Assembly (NCBI GenBank): GCA_947486185.1
Contig: CANKTH010000015.1
Location: 1 to 63,895, forward strand
Length of the DNA: 63,895 bases
Direction: 5' to 3'
Source of the DNA: Deltaproteobacteria bacterium
Lineage (GTDB): Bacteria; Myxococcota_A; UBA796; SXON01
Shown: positions 55,348 through 63,766 of the stretch, piece by piece
How the letters are laid out: each line of letters starts with the position of its first letter
Numbering within the stretch: position 1 is the stretch's first letter
Position numbers and translations under genes: made by a program
The notes under the pieces: model-generated
What the model saw: the letters and a program-made list of their open reading frames with translations, nothing else
The model's database searches: none
Told to the model about the DNA's origin: nothing

Positions 55348-55946
55348 GTTTGCTCCTGCTTGTGTTGGCGTGTGATCAGAATCCGATTGAAGTGGTGTCG
55401 CGCGCGAGCCGCACCGTCAAAATGAAGGCCCAACATGTGGCACAAGAGGCGAGCCGCGAGAAGATGGCGTGCGACGCGGAGGTGCCGCAGCCGGCGGTGA
55501 CGGGCTGCCTGTCGGGTGAGCTTCGGTGCGGCGAGGTGATCGAAGGGACCACCGTCGGCGGGGAGTCCAGCTGGGATGACCGGTTCTATGCCGCTAAGTT
55601 CTGCCTCCCGGCGCTGGACGACCACGGGGGCCCCGAGCGGGTCTACCGGCTTGTGGTTCCCGCCTACACCCACGTTTCCTTGTGGTTGGAGTCGGATTGT
55701 GTGGACCTCGACCTGATCGCGGCGTCGTGGACCTACGATGGCCGTTGCCCCACGGAGAGCCACAGTGTTCCGCTGTGTGAGGCGGACAACAACGTCGGCG
55801 GGGATCGTGTCGAGATCTACGAGTTCAAGGAGCGGGAATACCTGGTCGCGGTAGACGGAAAATACCGGGCGACAGGTCCTTTCCGGCTCCATGTCAGCTG
55901 TGAGGAGCTGGTGCGCCCCGAGGACCGTAAGCCCTGGCCGCACTGA
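55344..55946 (+). CDS. Cysteine-rich putative lipoprotein coupled to rhodanese-fold gene
   Basis: The ATG at 55344 lies in the rhodanese stop and gives 200 residues starting MSLLLLVLAC, another very short uncharged lipoprotein signal. The mature protein has about eight cysteines and a beta-sandwich-like end (VYRLVVPAYTHVSLWLESDC, then YLVAVDGKYRATGPFRLHVSC) similar in feel to peptidase pre-C-terminal domains. It probably faces the periplasm or surface. Function unknown. Confidence 0.7.
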   Translation: MSLLLLVLACDQNPIEVVSRASRTVKMKAQHVAQEASREKMACDAEVPQPAVTGCLSGELRCGEVIEGTTVGGESSWDDRFYAAKFCLPALDDHGGPERVYRLVVPAYTHVSLWLESDCVDLDLIAASWTYDGRCPTESHSVPLCEADNNVGGDRVEIYEFKEREYLVAVDGKYRATGPFRLHVSCEELVRPEDRKPWPH

Positions 55947-55956
55947 TGCGGGCGCC

Positions 55957-58224
55957 TCAGCGGGCCGATTCCGCGGGGCCGCGGAGCAGGTTCAGGGCGC
56001 TCCCCGCCACGAACCACCGGAACTGCTCCGGCGTGATCGTGGTACGCAGCGGAAGCCGCTCGACGCTGCCGTCGGCGTGCTGGAGCACCAGCGTCGCCGC
56101 CCGGGTCTGCGCCAACGTTACGAGCCCTGAGAGGCCGATCCGGTCGTCCGCGCGCACCCGCTCGTAGTCCGCGGGGTCCGCGAAGGTGAGGGGAAGCAGA
56201 CCCTGCTTCTTCAGGTTGGTCTCGTGAATACGGGCGAAGGATCTTGCGATGACCGCGCGGCAGCCGCGATGCCGCGGCTCCATCGCCGCGTGTTCGCGGG
56301 AGCTGCCTTCGCCGTAGTTCTCGTCTCCGACCACGACCCAGCCCTGGCCCGCCGCGTGATAACGCAGGGCGAGCGCGGCATAAGGCACGTGTTCCTCGCC
56401 GGAGAGCTGGTCGGTGCCCTTGCCCATGACGCCGGTGAAGGCGTTGGAGGCGGTCAGGAACAGGTTGCCGCAGATGTTGCTGAGGTGACCCCGGTATTTG
56501 AGCCACACCCCCGCGGGGCTGATGTGGTCGGTCGTACACTTGCCGCGGGCCTTCAACAGCACAACGAGCCCTCCGAGATCCTCACCGTTCCAGGCGGGGA
56601 ATGGCGTCAAGCGCTCGAGGCGGTCCGAGCCCGGGCGGATCACCACATCCTGGTCCCGGAAGGCCGCCGACGGGGCGATGAAGTTGCTCAGACCGGGGGC
56701 GAAGCCTCCTGAGGGGAGCTCATCGGCCTCCGGGGGTGAAAAGCGAAGCGAGACACCGTCTCTCTCAAGCGTGTCCGTGAGGGGGTTGAAACGGAGGTCG
56801 CCTGCGAAGGCCAGCGCCGTCACCAGCTCGGGGCTGCCGATGAACGACAGGGTCGCGGTGTTCCCGTCGTTTCGCGCTGGGAAGTTGCGGTTGAACGAGT
56901 TGACGATCGTGTTGGGCGCCTTGCTCTCTGGCTCGTCGCGTCGCCATTGGCCGATACACGGGCCGCAGGCGTTGGCGAGCACGATGCCGCCCACTTCGGT
57001 GAGCGTCGCCATCTGCCCGTCTCGACGGATGGTGCTGTAGATCTGATCGGAGCCGGGCGAGATCCAGAAACGTGAGCGGGTACGGAGGCCCGCGGCGGCA
57101 GCCTGCCGCGCGATATGAGCGGCACGGCCGATGTCTTCGTAGGAGGAGTTGGTGCACGATCCGATGAGCGCCGCGCTGATATGGGCCGGATAACCCTCTT
57201 TTTCGACCGCTTCCCGGAGCGCTGAGATTGGCCGCGCAAGGTCCGGGGTGTGCGGCCCAACGATGTGGGGTTCGAGCGTCGAGAGGTCGATCTCCACGAC
57301 CCGGTCGTAGTGCCGTTCCGGATCGGACTCCACCTCGGGGTCGGCGCGCAGGTCGTGCGCGTATTCATCGGCGAGATCCGCGAGATTTTCGCGCCCGGTC
57401 GCCCGGAGGTAGCCGGCCATGCGGGCGTCGTAGGGGAACACCGAGCAGGTCGCGCCCAGCTCGGCCCCCATATTACAGATCGTCGCCTTTCCGGTAGCCG
57501 AGAGGTTGGCACATCCGTCGCCGAAATACTCGATGATGGCGTTGGTGCCGCCCTTGACCGTGAGGATGCCTGCGAGCTTCAGGATCACGTCTTTCGCGGC
57601 GGTCCATCCGGATAAGGCGCCGGTGAGCCTTACACCGATGACCCGAGGGCAGAGCACCTCCCACGGCAGTCCGACCATCGCGTCGACCGCGTCCGCGCCG
57701 CCCACCCCCACCGCCAGCATGCCCAGTCCACCGGCGTTGGGCGTGTGCGAGTCGGTGCCGATCATGAGCCCGCCGGGGAGGGCGTAGTTCTCGAGCACCA
57801 CCTGGTGGATGATGCCGCTCCCGGGCTTCCAGAACCCGATGCCATAGCGCATGGATACAGTACGAAGAAACTCAAAAACTTCCTCATTGTCCTGGATGGC
57901 CGCCCCCAGGTCCGTGCCCGCGCCGCTTCGCGCCAGGATGAGGTGGTCGCAGTGGACGGTCGTCGGGACGGCGGTGGCGTCCCGGCCGGCGAGCATGAAC
58001 TGGAGCAGGGCCATCTGCGCCGTCGCATCCTGCATCGCGACGCGGTCCGGTCGCAGGTCCAGGAAGGACTTAGCCCGGACGAAGTCGCAGGAGTCCGGGT
58101 CGGCGAGATGGGCCCAGAGGATCTTTTCGGCGAGCGTGATAGGCTGACCCAGGCGCCGACGCGCGGTCGCGTGCCGAGCGCGAAAGGAGCCGTACAACGT
58201 GCGGGCCGTCTCGATGTCGAACAT
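55957..58224 (-). CDS. Aconitate hydratase (mitochondrial-type AcnA)
   Basis: From the ATG at 58224, preceded by TGGAG, the protein has 755 residues, the length of mitochondrial aconitase and shorter than ~890-residue bacterial AcnA. The [4Fe-4S] cysteines are in IGSCTNSSYED and ANACGPCIGQW; TDSHTPNAGGLGMLAVGVGG, TTDHISPAG and GDENYGEGSSREHAA (swivel-domain serine and arginine) are also present. It isomerises citrate and isocitrate in the TCA cycle. It is divergent from a small lipoprotein gene. A longer upstream start would run through that gene's promoter. Confidence 0.93.
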   Translation of the reverse strand: MFDIETARTLYGSFRARHATARRRLGQPITLAEKILWAHLADPDSCDFVRAKSFLDLRPDRVAMQDATAQMALLQFMLAGRDATAVPTTVHCDHLILARSGAGTDLGAAIQDNEEVFEFLRTVSMRYGIGFWKPGSGIIHQVVLENYALPGGLMIGTDSHTPNAGGLGMLAVGVGGADAVDAMVGLPWEVLCPRVIGVRLTGALSGWTAAKDVILKLAGILTVKGGTNAIIEYFGDGCANLSATGKATICNMGAELGATCSVFPYDARMAGYLRATGRENLADLADEYAHDLRADPEVESDPERHYDRVVEIDLSTLEPHIVGPHTPDLARPISALREAVEKEGYPAHISAALIGSCTNSSYEDIGRAAHIARQAAAAGLRTRSRFWISPGSDQIYSTIRRDGQMATLTEVGGIVLANACGPCIGQWRRDEPESKAPNTIVNSFNRNFPARNDGNTATLSFIGSPELVTALAFAGDLRFNPLTDTLERDGVSLRFSPPEADELPSGGFAPGLSNFIAPSAAFRDQDVVIRPGSDRLERLTPFPAWNGEDLGGLVVLLKARGKCTTDHISPAGVWLKYRGHLSNICGNLFLTASNAFTGVMGKGTDQLSGEEHVPYAALALRYHAAGQGWVVVGDENYGEGSSREHAAMEPRHRGCRAVIARSFARIHETNLKKQGLLPLTFADPADYERVRADDRIGLSGLVTLAQTRAATLVLQHADGSVERLPLRTTITPEQFRWFVAGSALNLLRGPAESAR

Positions 58225-58291
58225 AAGAACGCTCCAGAGAGGCGCAGCTACTAGCGCGGCAGCGAGGGCGGATCGAGCCGGGTTTGGCGCC

Positions 58292-58798
58292 GTGGTCCTA
58301 TTCCTGTTGGGACTCGGCGGCTGCACCGGCGCCCTGAGCTCGGATCGTGCTGCCTACGTGGCCAACGACTGCGGCGGGATCAAGGACGAGGCGCTCCATG
58401 ATGAATGCCTGCTATTTGCGGTTGAAGCCGCGCCTGCTGACGCGGACGCCCTGTGCGGCGCCGTTCTTCGGGCCCACTTCAAGGACGCATGCTATTTCAT
58501 GGCCGCCGATGCCGCAAAGGTGACGGGGGAGGAGGCCGCTCAGGCCTGTCGGCGTGCGGGCGTGTACGCCCACCTCTGCCTCGGTCATGTGATCCTGCGC
58601 GATTTTGAAGGGAACAACCCGGACACCTTGCCCCCGCGGGAGATGGTGGAGAAGCTCCGGGACATCCACCGGCGTTACGGCCGTCCGGACGCCGAGACCC
58701 GAGGGAGGGTGCTCGACGCGGTGAAGGCCCGGGCGGCAACCGACCCGAGCACGTGCGCGGAGCTGCCCGACTATTGCGCGGCGCTCGCGGGGAAGTAG
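58292..58798 (+). CDS. Small cysteine-containing putative lipoprotein
   Basis: GTG at 58292 gives 168 residues starting MVLFLLGLGGC, matching the short uncharged lipoprotein signals of other genes here. An in-frame ATG at 58214 would add a basic segment but lie inside the divergent aconitase gene. The mature protein is helical with about nine cysteines (ANDCGG, HDECLLF, DALCGAVL, KDACYFM, ACRRAG, HLCLG, STCAELPDYC), suggesting a disulfide-rich helical bundle. Not recognised. Confidence 0.65.
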   Translation: MVLFLLGLGGCTGALSSDRAAYVANDCGGIKDEALHDECLLFAVEAAPADADALCGAVLRAHFKDACYFMAADAAKVTGEEAAQACRRAGVYAHLCLGHVILRDFEGNNPDTLPPREMVEKLRDIHRRYGRPDAETRGRVLDAVKARAATDPSTCAELPDYCAALAGK

Positions 58799-58839
58799 CG
58801 AACCGGTCCGTGGCCGGGCGTGGTTTCGCCGGGCTCCGC

Positions 58840-59667
58840 TCAGTCTCTGGAGCCGGGCAGCGTGCCCCGGGTCTCCGGTTGGGGTGGGTCTTTGATCGGG
58901 TGCGGAATCGGCAGCCTCGCCCATAGAAAGTCCGGTATGAATGTGGCAAAGCCCATCAGGAGCCGCATCCTGAACGGGAAGTCGCACCGCGCCGCTCGCC
59001 GATCCACCGCGTTGGCGATGATGCGGGCGGCGGCCTCTGTGCTCAACAGGAAGGGCAGTGGATGCCGCGCCCGCGCGGTCATCGGCGTGTGAACGAAGCC
59101 CGGGTGGACGACGGTGACCGAGATGCCGCGGGGCCGAAGGTCGGCGCGCCACGCGTCGAGCAGTGTCGAGATCGCCGCTTTGGCCGCAGAGTAGGCCCCG
59201 GCACCCGGGAGCCCGCGCCAGGCCGCCACCGAAGAGATCGCCACGAGGTGCCCGGAGCCTCGGGCGAGCATCCCAGGTAGCACCGCACCCAGGCTGTAGA
59301 CGGCGCCGTCGTAGTTCAGGCGCATACAATCCAGGGTATCGGCCACTGGCACGGCGGTCGCCGGGCTTGCGCGGCCCCCACCCGCGTTGGCGATCATCAC
59401 CTCGCACGGCCCCAGTTCGGCCTCGAGCTGCCGGACCGCTGCGCCAAGCGCTTCGGGGTCGGTCACGTCGGCGGTGGCCGCGGCGGCGACGATCCCGCGA
59501 GCCCGGAGGGTTTGGACCTGCTGGGCGAGCAGATCGCCGCGTCGCGCGATGAGGCCAACCGCGTCGCCGCGCCCCCCCAGCTCGGCCGCCAGACCGGCCC
59601 CGATCCCGCTGGACGCGCCGGTGATGAACACCACACGGCGCCCGAGAGGCCGCTTTTCAGGCGACAT
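58840..59667 (-). CDS. Short-chain dehydrogenase/reductase (classical SDR)
   Basis: This 275-residue protein has TGASSGIGAGLAAEL (nucleotide-binding TGxxxGIG), the NAG motif in MIANAGGG, an ISSVAAW serine, and the catalytic YSAAKAA. The C-terminal ~40 residues (MGFATFIPDFLWARLPIPH) are hydrophobic, as in membrane-associated SDRs acting on lipids or sterols. The substrate is unknown. It overlaps the end of recJ by 11 bp and so is the last gene of a minus-strand run from the GTPase. Confidence 0.9.
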   Translation of the reverse strand: MSPEKRPLGRRVVFITGASSGIGAGLAAELGGRGDAVGLIARRGDLLAQQVQTLRARGIVAAAATADVTDPEALGAAVRQLEAELGPCEVMIANAGGGRASPATAVPVADTLDCMRLNYDGAVYSLGAVLPGMLARGSGHLVAISSVAAWRGLPGAGAYSAAKAAISTLLDAWRADLRPRGISVTVVHPGFVHTPMTARARHPLPFLLSTEAAARIIANAVDRRAARCDFPFRMRLLMGFATFIPDFLWARLPIPHPIKDPPQPETRGTLPGSRD

Positions 59668-61372
59668 CTTCGACCACCAGCTTCACCTGGGCACGCCCAT
59701 CCCAGTCGTCGCGGCTGAGGCTACCGAACACCGTTGTGACCCCCTCGAGCTCGGCGCGTCGCGCGGCTTCTCCCCACCACACCGCTTCCAGGGAGCCACA
59801 CCGGAAGAAGAGATGTTTGTCCTTGATGATCCGGGGACGCTCGGGCTTGCCCGCAAACGCGAGGCGCGCCACTGGATTCCCCTTGCCGCAAGGCTCCATC
59901 GCCGCGAGCTCGTCCGCGAGCCGCACCGGCACGCGCGCCGCGTCGGACCAGGCGTCCACTTCCTCACGCTCACGGCAGGCGGCGTCTTCGTGGTGGGTAC
60001 GCACAAAATCGGCGAGCCGCTCGGCGAGCGCGGGCAGATGCCGGCTCTCTAGCGAAAAGCCGGCGGCCGCGGCGTGTCCCCCGTAACGAAGCAGCAGGTC
60101 GGCGGCCGCGTCCAGCGCCTTCACGGCGTGGACCTTCGGCACGGAGCGGATCGAGCCGGTCGCGCTGTTCCCCAGCACCGACACTACCGCGACGGGTCGA
60201 TGGAGTTGATCCCGCACCTTGCTGGCGGCGATCCCCACTACGCCACGGTGCCAACCCTCAGTCTCTGGCCCGGCCGCTACGACGAACTCCGCCAGCGGCC
60301 CGGCGTCCGCGACCTGGGCGAGCACGATCTTCACCAGGTGCTCCTGGATCCCCTGACGTTGGCGATTCAGGGAGTCGAGTAAGCTCGCCAGGTCCAACGC
60401 GCGTTGTTGGTCGCGCTCGCGAATCAGGCGCACCACCGCGTTGGCGTCCTTCAGGCGACCGGCGGCGTTGATTCGCGGTCCGAGACGAAAGCCCAGGTCG
60501 GAGGTGGAGACCGTGCCGGGGCGGATCCCCGAGACTTGGAGCAACGCCCCCAGGCCGGGGGAGTTCTTACCCTGGTTCATCGCCCGGATTCCCAGGGTCA
60601 CGATCGCGCGGTTCTCCGCCGTGGAAAGGTCGACTACGTCGGCGACGGTGCCGATCGCCGCGAGCTTGAGCATCGAACTGAGCACCTCGTCCCGCCGCGG
60701 GTCATCGGCCAAGAGCGCGCTGGCGAGCTTGAGCGACACGCCGCACGCCGCCAAGGCCTTGTTCGGGTAGGCGCAGCCCCGCTGCGGCGGGCACACGACC
60801 GCGATCGCGTCGGCTGGCACGTCCTCCCCGGGGGGTAGGTGATGGTCGCAGATGAGCACGTCGACCCCGAGCTCGCGCGCGCGCCGGACAGAGACGTGGT
60901 CTCGCACGCCGATGTCAGCGGTGATCAGCAGGCGGACTCCTTCGGTCGCCGCACGTTCAACCGCCTGAATAGACAGACCGTAGCCCTCGGTGAAGCGGTC
61001 GGGGATGTGGTAGCTGATCTCTGCGCCGCTCTGTCGTTGCGCGATCCGGCGATCAAGCGCCGCGTGCAGGATCAGGCACGAGGTGGTGCCGTCGACGTCG
61101 TAGTCGGTGACCAGCCGGATCCGCTCGGCAGCGGAGAGCGCGGCTTCGATACGCGCAATAGCAGCTTCGGCGCCGTGGAGGAGGCCCGGATCGTGCAGGT
61201 GGCTGAGCGAGGGGTTGAGAAAAGCTCCCATACTACCGCGCGAATGGCCGCGGGCGGCGAAGACGCGCGCGCTGGTCGGCAACAGGTCGAGCTCCTCCGC
61301 CAGCTCCGTCACCGTACCGTCGGCCACCGTACGAAGGGCCCAGTCGCGGCCGCTCCGGGAGGTCCAGTTCAC
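59657..61372 (-). CDS. recJ: Single-stranded-DNA-specific exonuclease RecJ
   Basis: This protein has 571 residues, typical for RecJ. DHH-family motifs are clear: VTDYDVDGTTSC (motif I), CDHHLPPGED (the DHH), and GGHAAAAGFSLE (DHHA1 part). The OB-like C-terminal region is present. RecJ degrades 5' single-stranded ends in recombination, mismatch and base-excision repair. Its ATG overlaps the upstream GTPase stop by 4 bp, and the SDR gene overlaps its end. Confidence 0.94.
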   Translation of the reverse strand: MNWTSRSGRDWALRTVADGTVTELAEELDLLPTSARVFAARGHSRGSMGAFLNPSLSHLHDPGLLHGAEAAIARIEAALSAAERIRLVTDYDVDGTTSCLILHAALDRRIAQRQSGAEISYHIPDRFTEGYGLSIQAVERAATEGVRLLITADIGVRDHVSVRRARELGVDVLICDHHLPPGEDVPADAIAVVCPPQRGCAYPNKALAACGVSLKLASALLADDPRRDEVLSSMLKLAAIGTVADVVDLSTAENRAIVTLGIRAMNQGKNSPGLGALLQVSGIRPGTVSTSDLGFRLGPRINAAGRLKDANAVVRLIRERDQQRALDLASLLDSLNRQRQGIQEHLVKIVLAQVADAGPLAEFVVAAGPETEGWHRGVVGIAASKVRDQLHRPVAVVSVLGNSATGSIRSVPKVHAVKALDAAADLLLRYGGHAAAAGFSLESRHLPALAERLADFVRTHHEDAACREREEVDAWSDAARVPVRLADELAAMEPCGKGNPVARLAFAGKPERPRIIKDKHLFFRCGSLEAVWWGEAARRAELEGVTTVFGSLSRDDWDGRAQVKLVVEDVA

Positions 61373-62835
61373 GGGCTGGTCAACCAGGTCGTCATCAGGC
61401 CGCCGCAGATGCCCCCGACCATTGCGCCGACGCCGAGCCCGATGGCCCCGGCCATCACGGTGGATACCGAGCCCGCCGCCTGGGTCTCGGGCCCGAGGGT
61501 GACGGTGTGCCGGCGCTGAACCCCGTTCTTTTCGAGTACGACCTCCACGCGGACGCGGCCGTCCGGGCCGATCAGCCCGCCGAGGATCTCACGGGGGCTG
61601 CCGTGCTCCTCGGCCAGCTGAGCGAGCAGAGGCGCGCCCTCCGGCACAACCTTCGGGCGCGCTGCGGCCGTGCGGCCGTCGGTGGTCTTCGCCCCCGCCT
61701 TGGCCGCGAGGTCGGTCTCGACCGAACGGGTTGGTGCCCGCAGTTCACCACTTCGTCCCTCGATGTCACGGCCGGGAACCGGCGCACCCGCCTCTCTGGG
61801 CCGCGCCTCCTTCGCCGCGCTGTCGGGACGTGAGCTCGCGCGATCACCACCCTCTTTGGGACGGGGCTCGCGCGTGGGGGCGTCGGGCCGGAGGTTGACG
61901 CGATCCGCGCCATCTTTGGGCCGGGCCTCGTTACGCGCGGGGGCCGGGACGCGGCTCTCGGTTACGGCACGGGCCTCGACGCCCGCACGGCTCTCGCCGC
62001 CAGGCCGGGGCGCGGGTTTTTCTGCTGGTCTTTCACCGGCTTTCTCCCCCGAACGCTCCACGTTGGCTGACAGAAACGCGTCGACGCGCTCGACGTTGAT
62101 GCGGCTCGCAGCGCGCACCTGACGCTCGCGCTCCTCTTCCGCGGGTCGCACCGAGCGGATACGGTCAAGGTGGTCCTTGATGATCCGCCGGTCGTCCTCG
62201 GCTTCGGCCCGCTCAATCGCTGTGAGCTTGACGGCGGTCTGCTGTCCGCTCAGGTTCTCACGGATACGCGTCGCCGCGATGTCGATCACCTGCCGCAGGG
62301 TGTCGAGCACTCCCTTCCCGCTCTCGGCGACCGCCTCGACCACCGGAACGCCGAAAGGGTTGAGGTCGGCGACCATCGCCGCGACCGGACGGGCGCCGGC
62401 GACGTCCCGTTTGTTCAGCTGGATCACGAGCGGGATCGAGGACAGATCCAGACCGTTGTTCCGTAGGTTTTCCTCCAGCTCGACCAGGGAGTCGAGGTTG
62501 GCGTCGGCCCGGTCGGGGGCCGAGTCGGCCACAAAGACCACCGCGTCGGCGCCCTGGAGCACCACACGGCGGGTGTCGTGGTAGACGATCTGGCCTGGTA
62601 CGGTGAAGAGCTTGAAGCGCGCGGCAAACCCGGCGATCTGGCCAAGTTGTACCGGGACGTAGTCAAAAAAGAGGGTGCGGTCTTCGGCGGTCGCCAGGGT
62701 GTGCAGGTCGCCGCGCTGCGGCGAAGGCACGAGCGTGTGTAACACCCGGACGTTGGTCGTCTTTCCGGAGAAGGCCGGCCCGTAGTAGACCACCTTCGCT
62801 TCTATCTCGCGCCGCGCGAAGTTGATGACCGCCAT
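61369..62835 (-). CDS. MglA-like Ras-family GTPase with long basic linker and C-terminal membrane segment
   Basis: The ATG at 62835 gives 488 residues. Residues 1-~195 form an MglA-type small GTPase: AVINFARREIEAKVVYYGPA, P-loop GPAFSGKTT at 19-27, the MglA-style TVPGQIVYHDTRRVVL and ADAVVFVADSAPD, and NKRDVAG. A long low-complexity Arg/Pro/Glu/Ala linker (~230-400) follows, then a strand-rich segment (VRVEVVLEKNGVQRRHTVTL) and a Gly-rich hydrophobic helix at the end (MAGAIGLGVGAMVGGICGGLM). MglA controls polarity and motility in myxobacteria. The tail suggests membrane attachment. The stop overlaps recJ. Confidence 0.85.
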   Translation of the reverse strand: MAVINFARREIEAKVVYYGPAFSGKTTNVRVLHTLVPSPQRGDLHTLATAEDRTLFFDYVPVQLGQIAGFAARFKLFTVPGQIVYHDTRRVVLQGADAVVFVADSAPDRADANLDSLVELEENLRNNGLDLSSIPLVIQLNKRDVAGARPVAAMVADLNPFGVPVVEAVAESGKGVLDTLRQVIDIAATRIRENLSGQQTAVKLTAIERAEAEDDRRIIKDHLDRIRSVRPAEEERERQVRAASRINVERVDAFLSANVERSGEKAGERPAEKPAPRPGGESRAGVEARAVTESRVPAPARNEARPKDGADRVNLRPDAPTREPRPKEGGDRASSRPDSAAKEARPREAGAPVPGRDIEGRSGELRAPTRSVETDLAAKAGAKTTDGRTAAARPKVVPEGAPLLAQLAEEHGSPREILGGLIGPDGRVRVEVVLEKNGVQRRHTVTLGPETQAAGSVSTVMAGAIGLGVGAMVGGICGGLMTTWLTSP

Positions 62836-62928
62836 CGTGGGCCCCACGTAGCGCGTGCCGCGTCAGCGGGCGACACGCGTCCGCCGCGCGACTGCCCAGG
62901 ACGCGGTTTCGTATTAGAGGCGCACCCG

Positions 62929-63750
62929 ATGCAACCCCTCATCCCCTATTTCGACCCGCCCAAACTCACCCTCACCGGCGACATCGCGATCCACGCGTTC
63001 GGCGTGCTCGTCGCGGTGGGTTTCGTCGTCGGCCAGCGTGTCTCCGAGACCAAAGCCGGCCGCTACGGCGGCGATCCCGCGCTCGTCAACCGTCTGGTGA
63101 CCTGGCTCGTGCTGGGCACCTTTCTCGGCGGCCACTGGGGTCACCTGCTGTTCTACGATCCCCAGAGCGTAGTCGAAGACCCGATGGTCATCTTCCGCTT
63201 CTGGCAGGGGCTGTCGAGCTACGGCGGATTTCTGGCGTGTGTGCCGATCACGATCTGGTTCTTTCACCGCGCCCGGACGTCCTACTGGCCGTACGCCGAC
63301 GCCTTGGCTCACGGCATGGGCATCGGCTGGTTCTTCGGCCGGTTGGGCTGCTTCTCGGCCCACGATCACCCGGGCGGCCCGACGAACTTCTGGCTCGGCG
63401 TGCCGGGCATGTGCCGCGACGCACCGGGGGACGCTAGCGTAGCCTGCCACGATCTGGGGCTCTACGAGTCCATCTGGTCCTTGACCGTGTTCCTCCTGTT
63501 CATGGCCCTCGATACGAAGCCGAGGTTTCCCGGCTTCTATGTTGGCATGTTGGCCTTTCTGTACGGCCCCTTCCGGTTTGTGCTCGACTTCTTTCGGGTA
63601 ACCGACGTCGACGTTCGCTATGTCGGTCTGACGCCTGCGCAGTACTTCTCGATCCTGGTGTCTGGCCTCGGGATTTGGATCCTTCAACGCCAAAGGGCGC
63701 TCCCCCCCTCGTGGAGAGGGGAGAGCGCCCAAGCCGGCGCGGTAGCCTAG
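62929..63750 (+). CDS. lgt: Phosphatidylglycerol-prolipoprotein diacylglyceryl transferase
   Basis: This 273-residue polytopic membrane protein shows the Lgt signatures: GLSSYGGFLA, WFFGRLGCFSAHDHPGG, and YGPFRFVLDFFRV near the C-terminus. Lgt transfers diacylglycerol from phosphatidylglycerol to the lipobox cysteine, the first step in maturing the many lipoproteins encoded here. The middle insertion (GVPGMCRDAPGDASVACHD) contains two extra cysteines. It is divergent from the MglA-like gene. The stop at 63748 is followed by the end of an IS element. Confidence 0.93.
   Translation: MQPLIPYFDPPKLTLTGDIAIHAFGVLVAVGFVVGQRVSETKAGRYGGDPALVNRLVTWLVLGTFLGGHWGHLLFYDPQSVVEDPMVIFRFWQGLSSYGGFLACVPITIWFFHRARTSYWPYADALAHGMGIGWFFGRLGCFSAHDHPGGPTNFWLGVPGMCRDAPGDASVACHDLGLYESIWSLTVFLLFMALDTKPRFPGFYVGMLAFLYGPFRFVLDFFRVTDVDVRYVGLTPAQYFSILVSGLGIWILQRQRALPPSWRGESAQAGAVA
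63695..63730. other. Long inverted repeat at the 3' end of lgt
   Basis: GGGCGCTC (63695-63702) pairs with GAGCGCCC (63723-63730), and inner CCCCCTC/GAGAGGGG extends it. The hairpin lies inside the last codons of lgt. No T-tract follows on the plus strand, so it may be a non-canonical terminator or mark the original 3' end before an IS inserted next to it. Confidence 0.6.
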
Positions 63751-63766
63751 TACCTCGACGCAGGGA

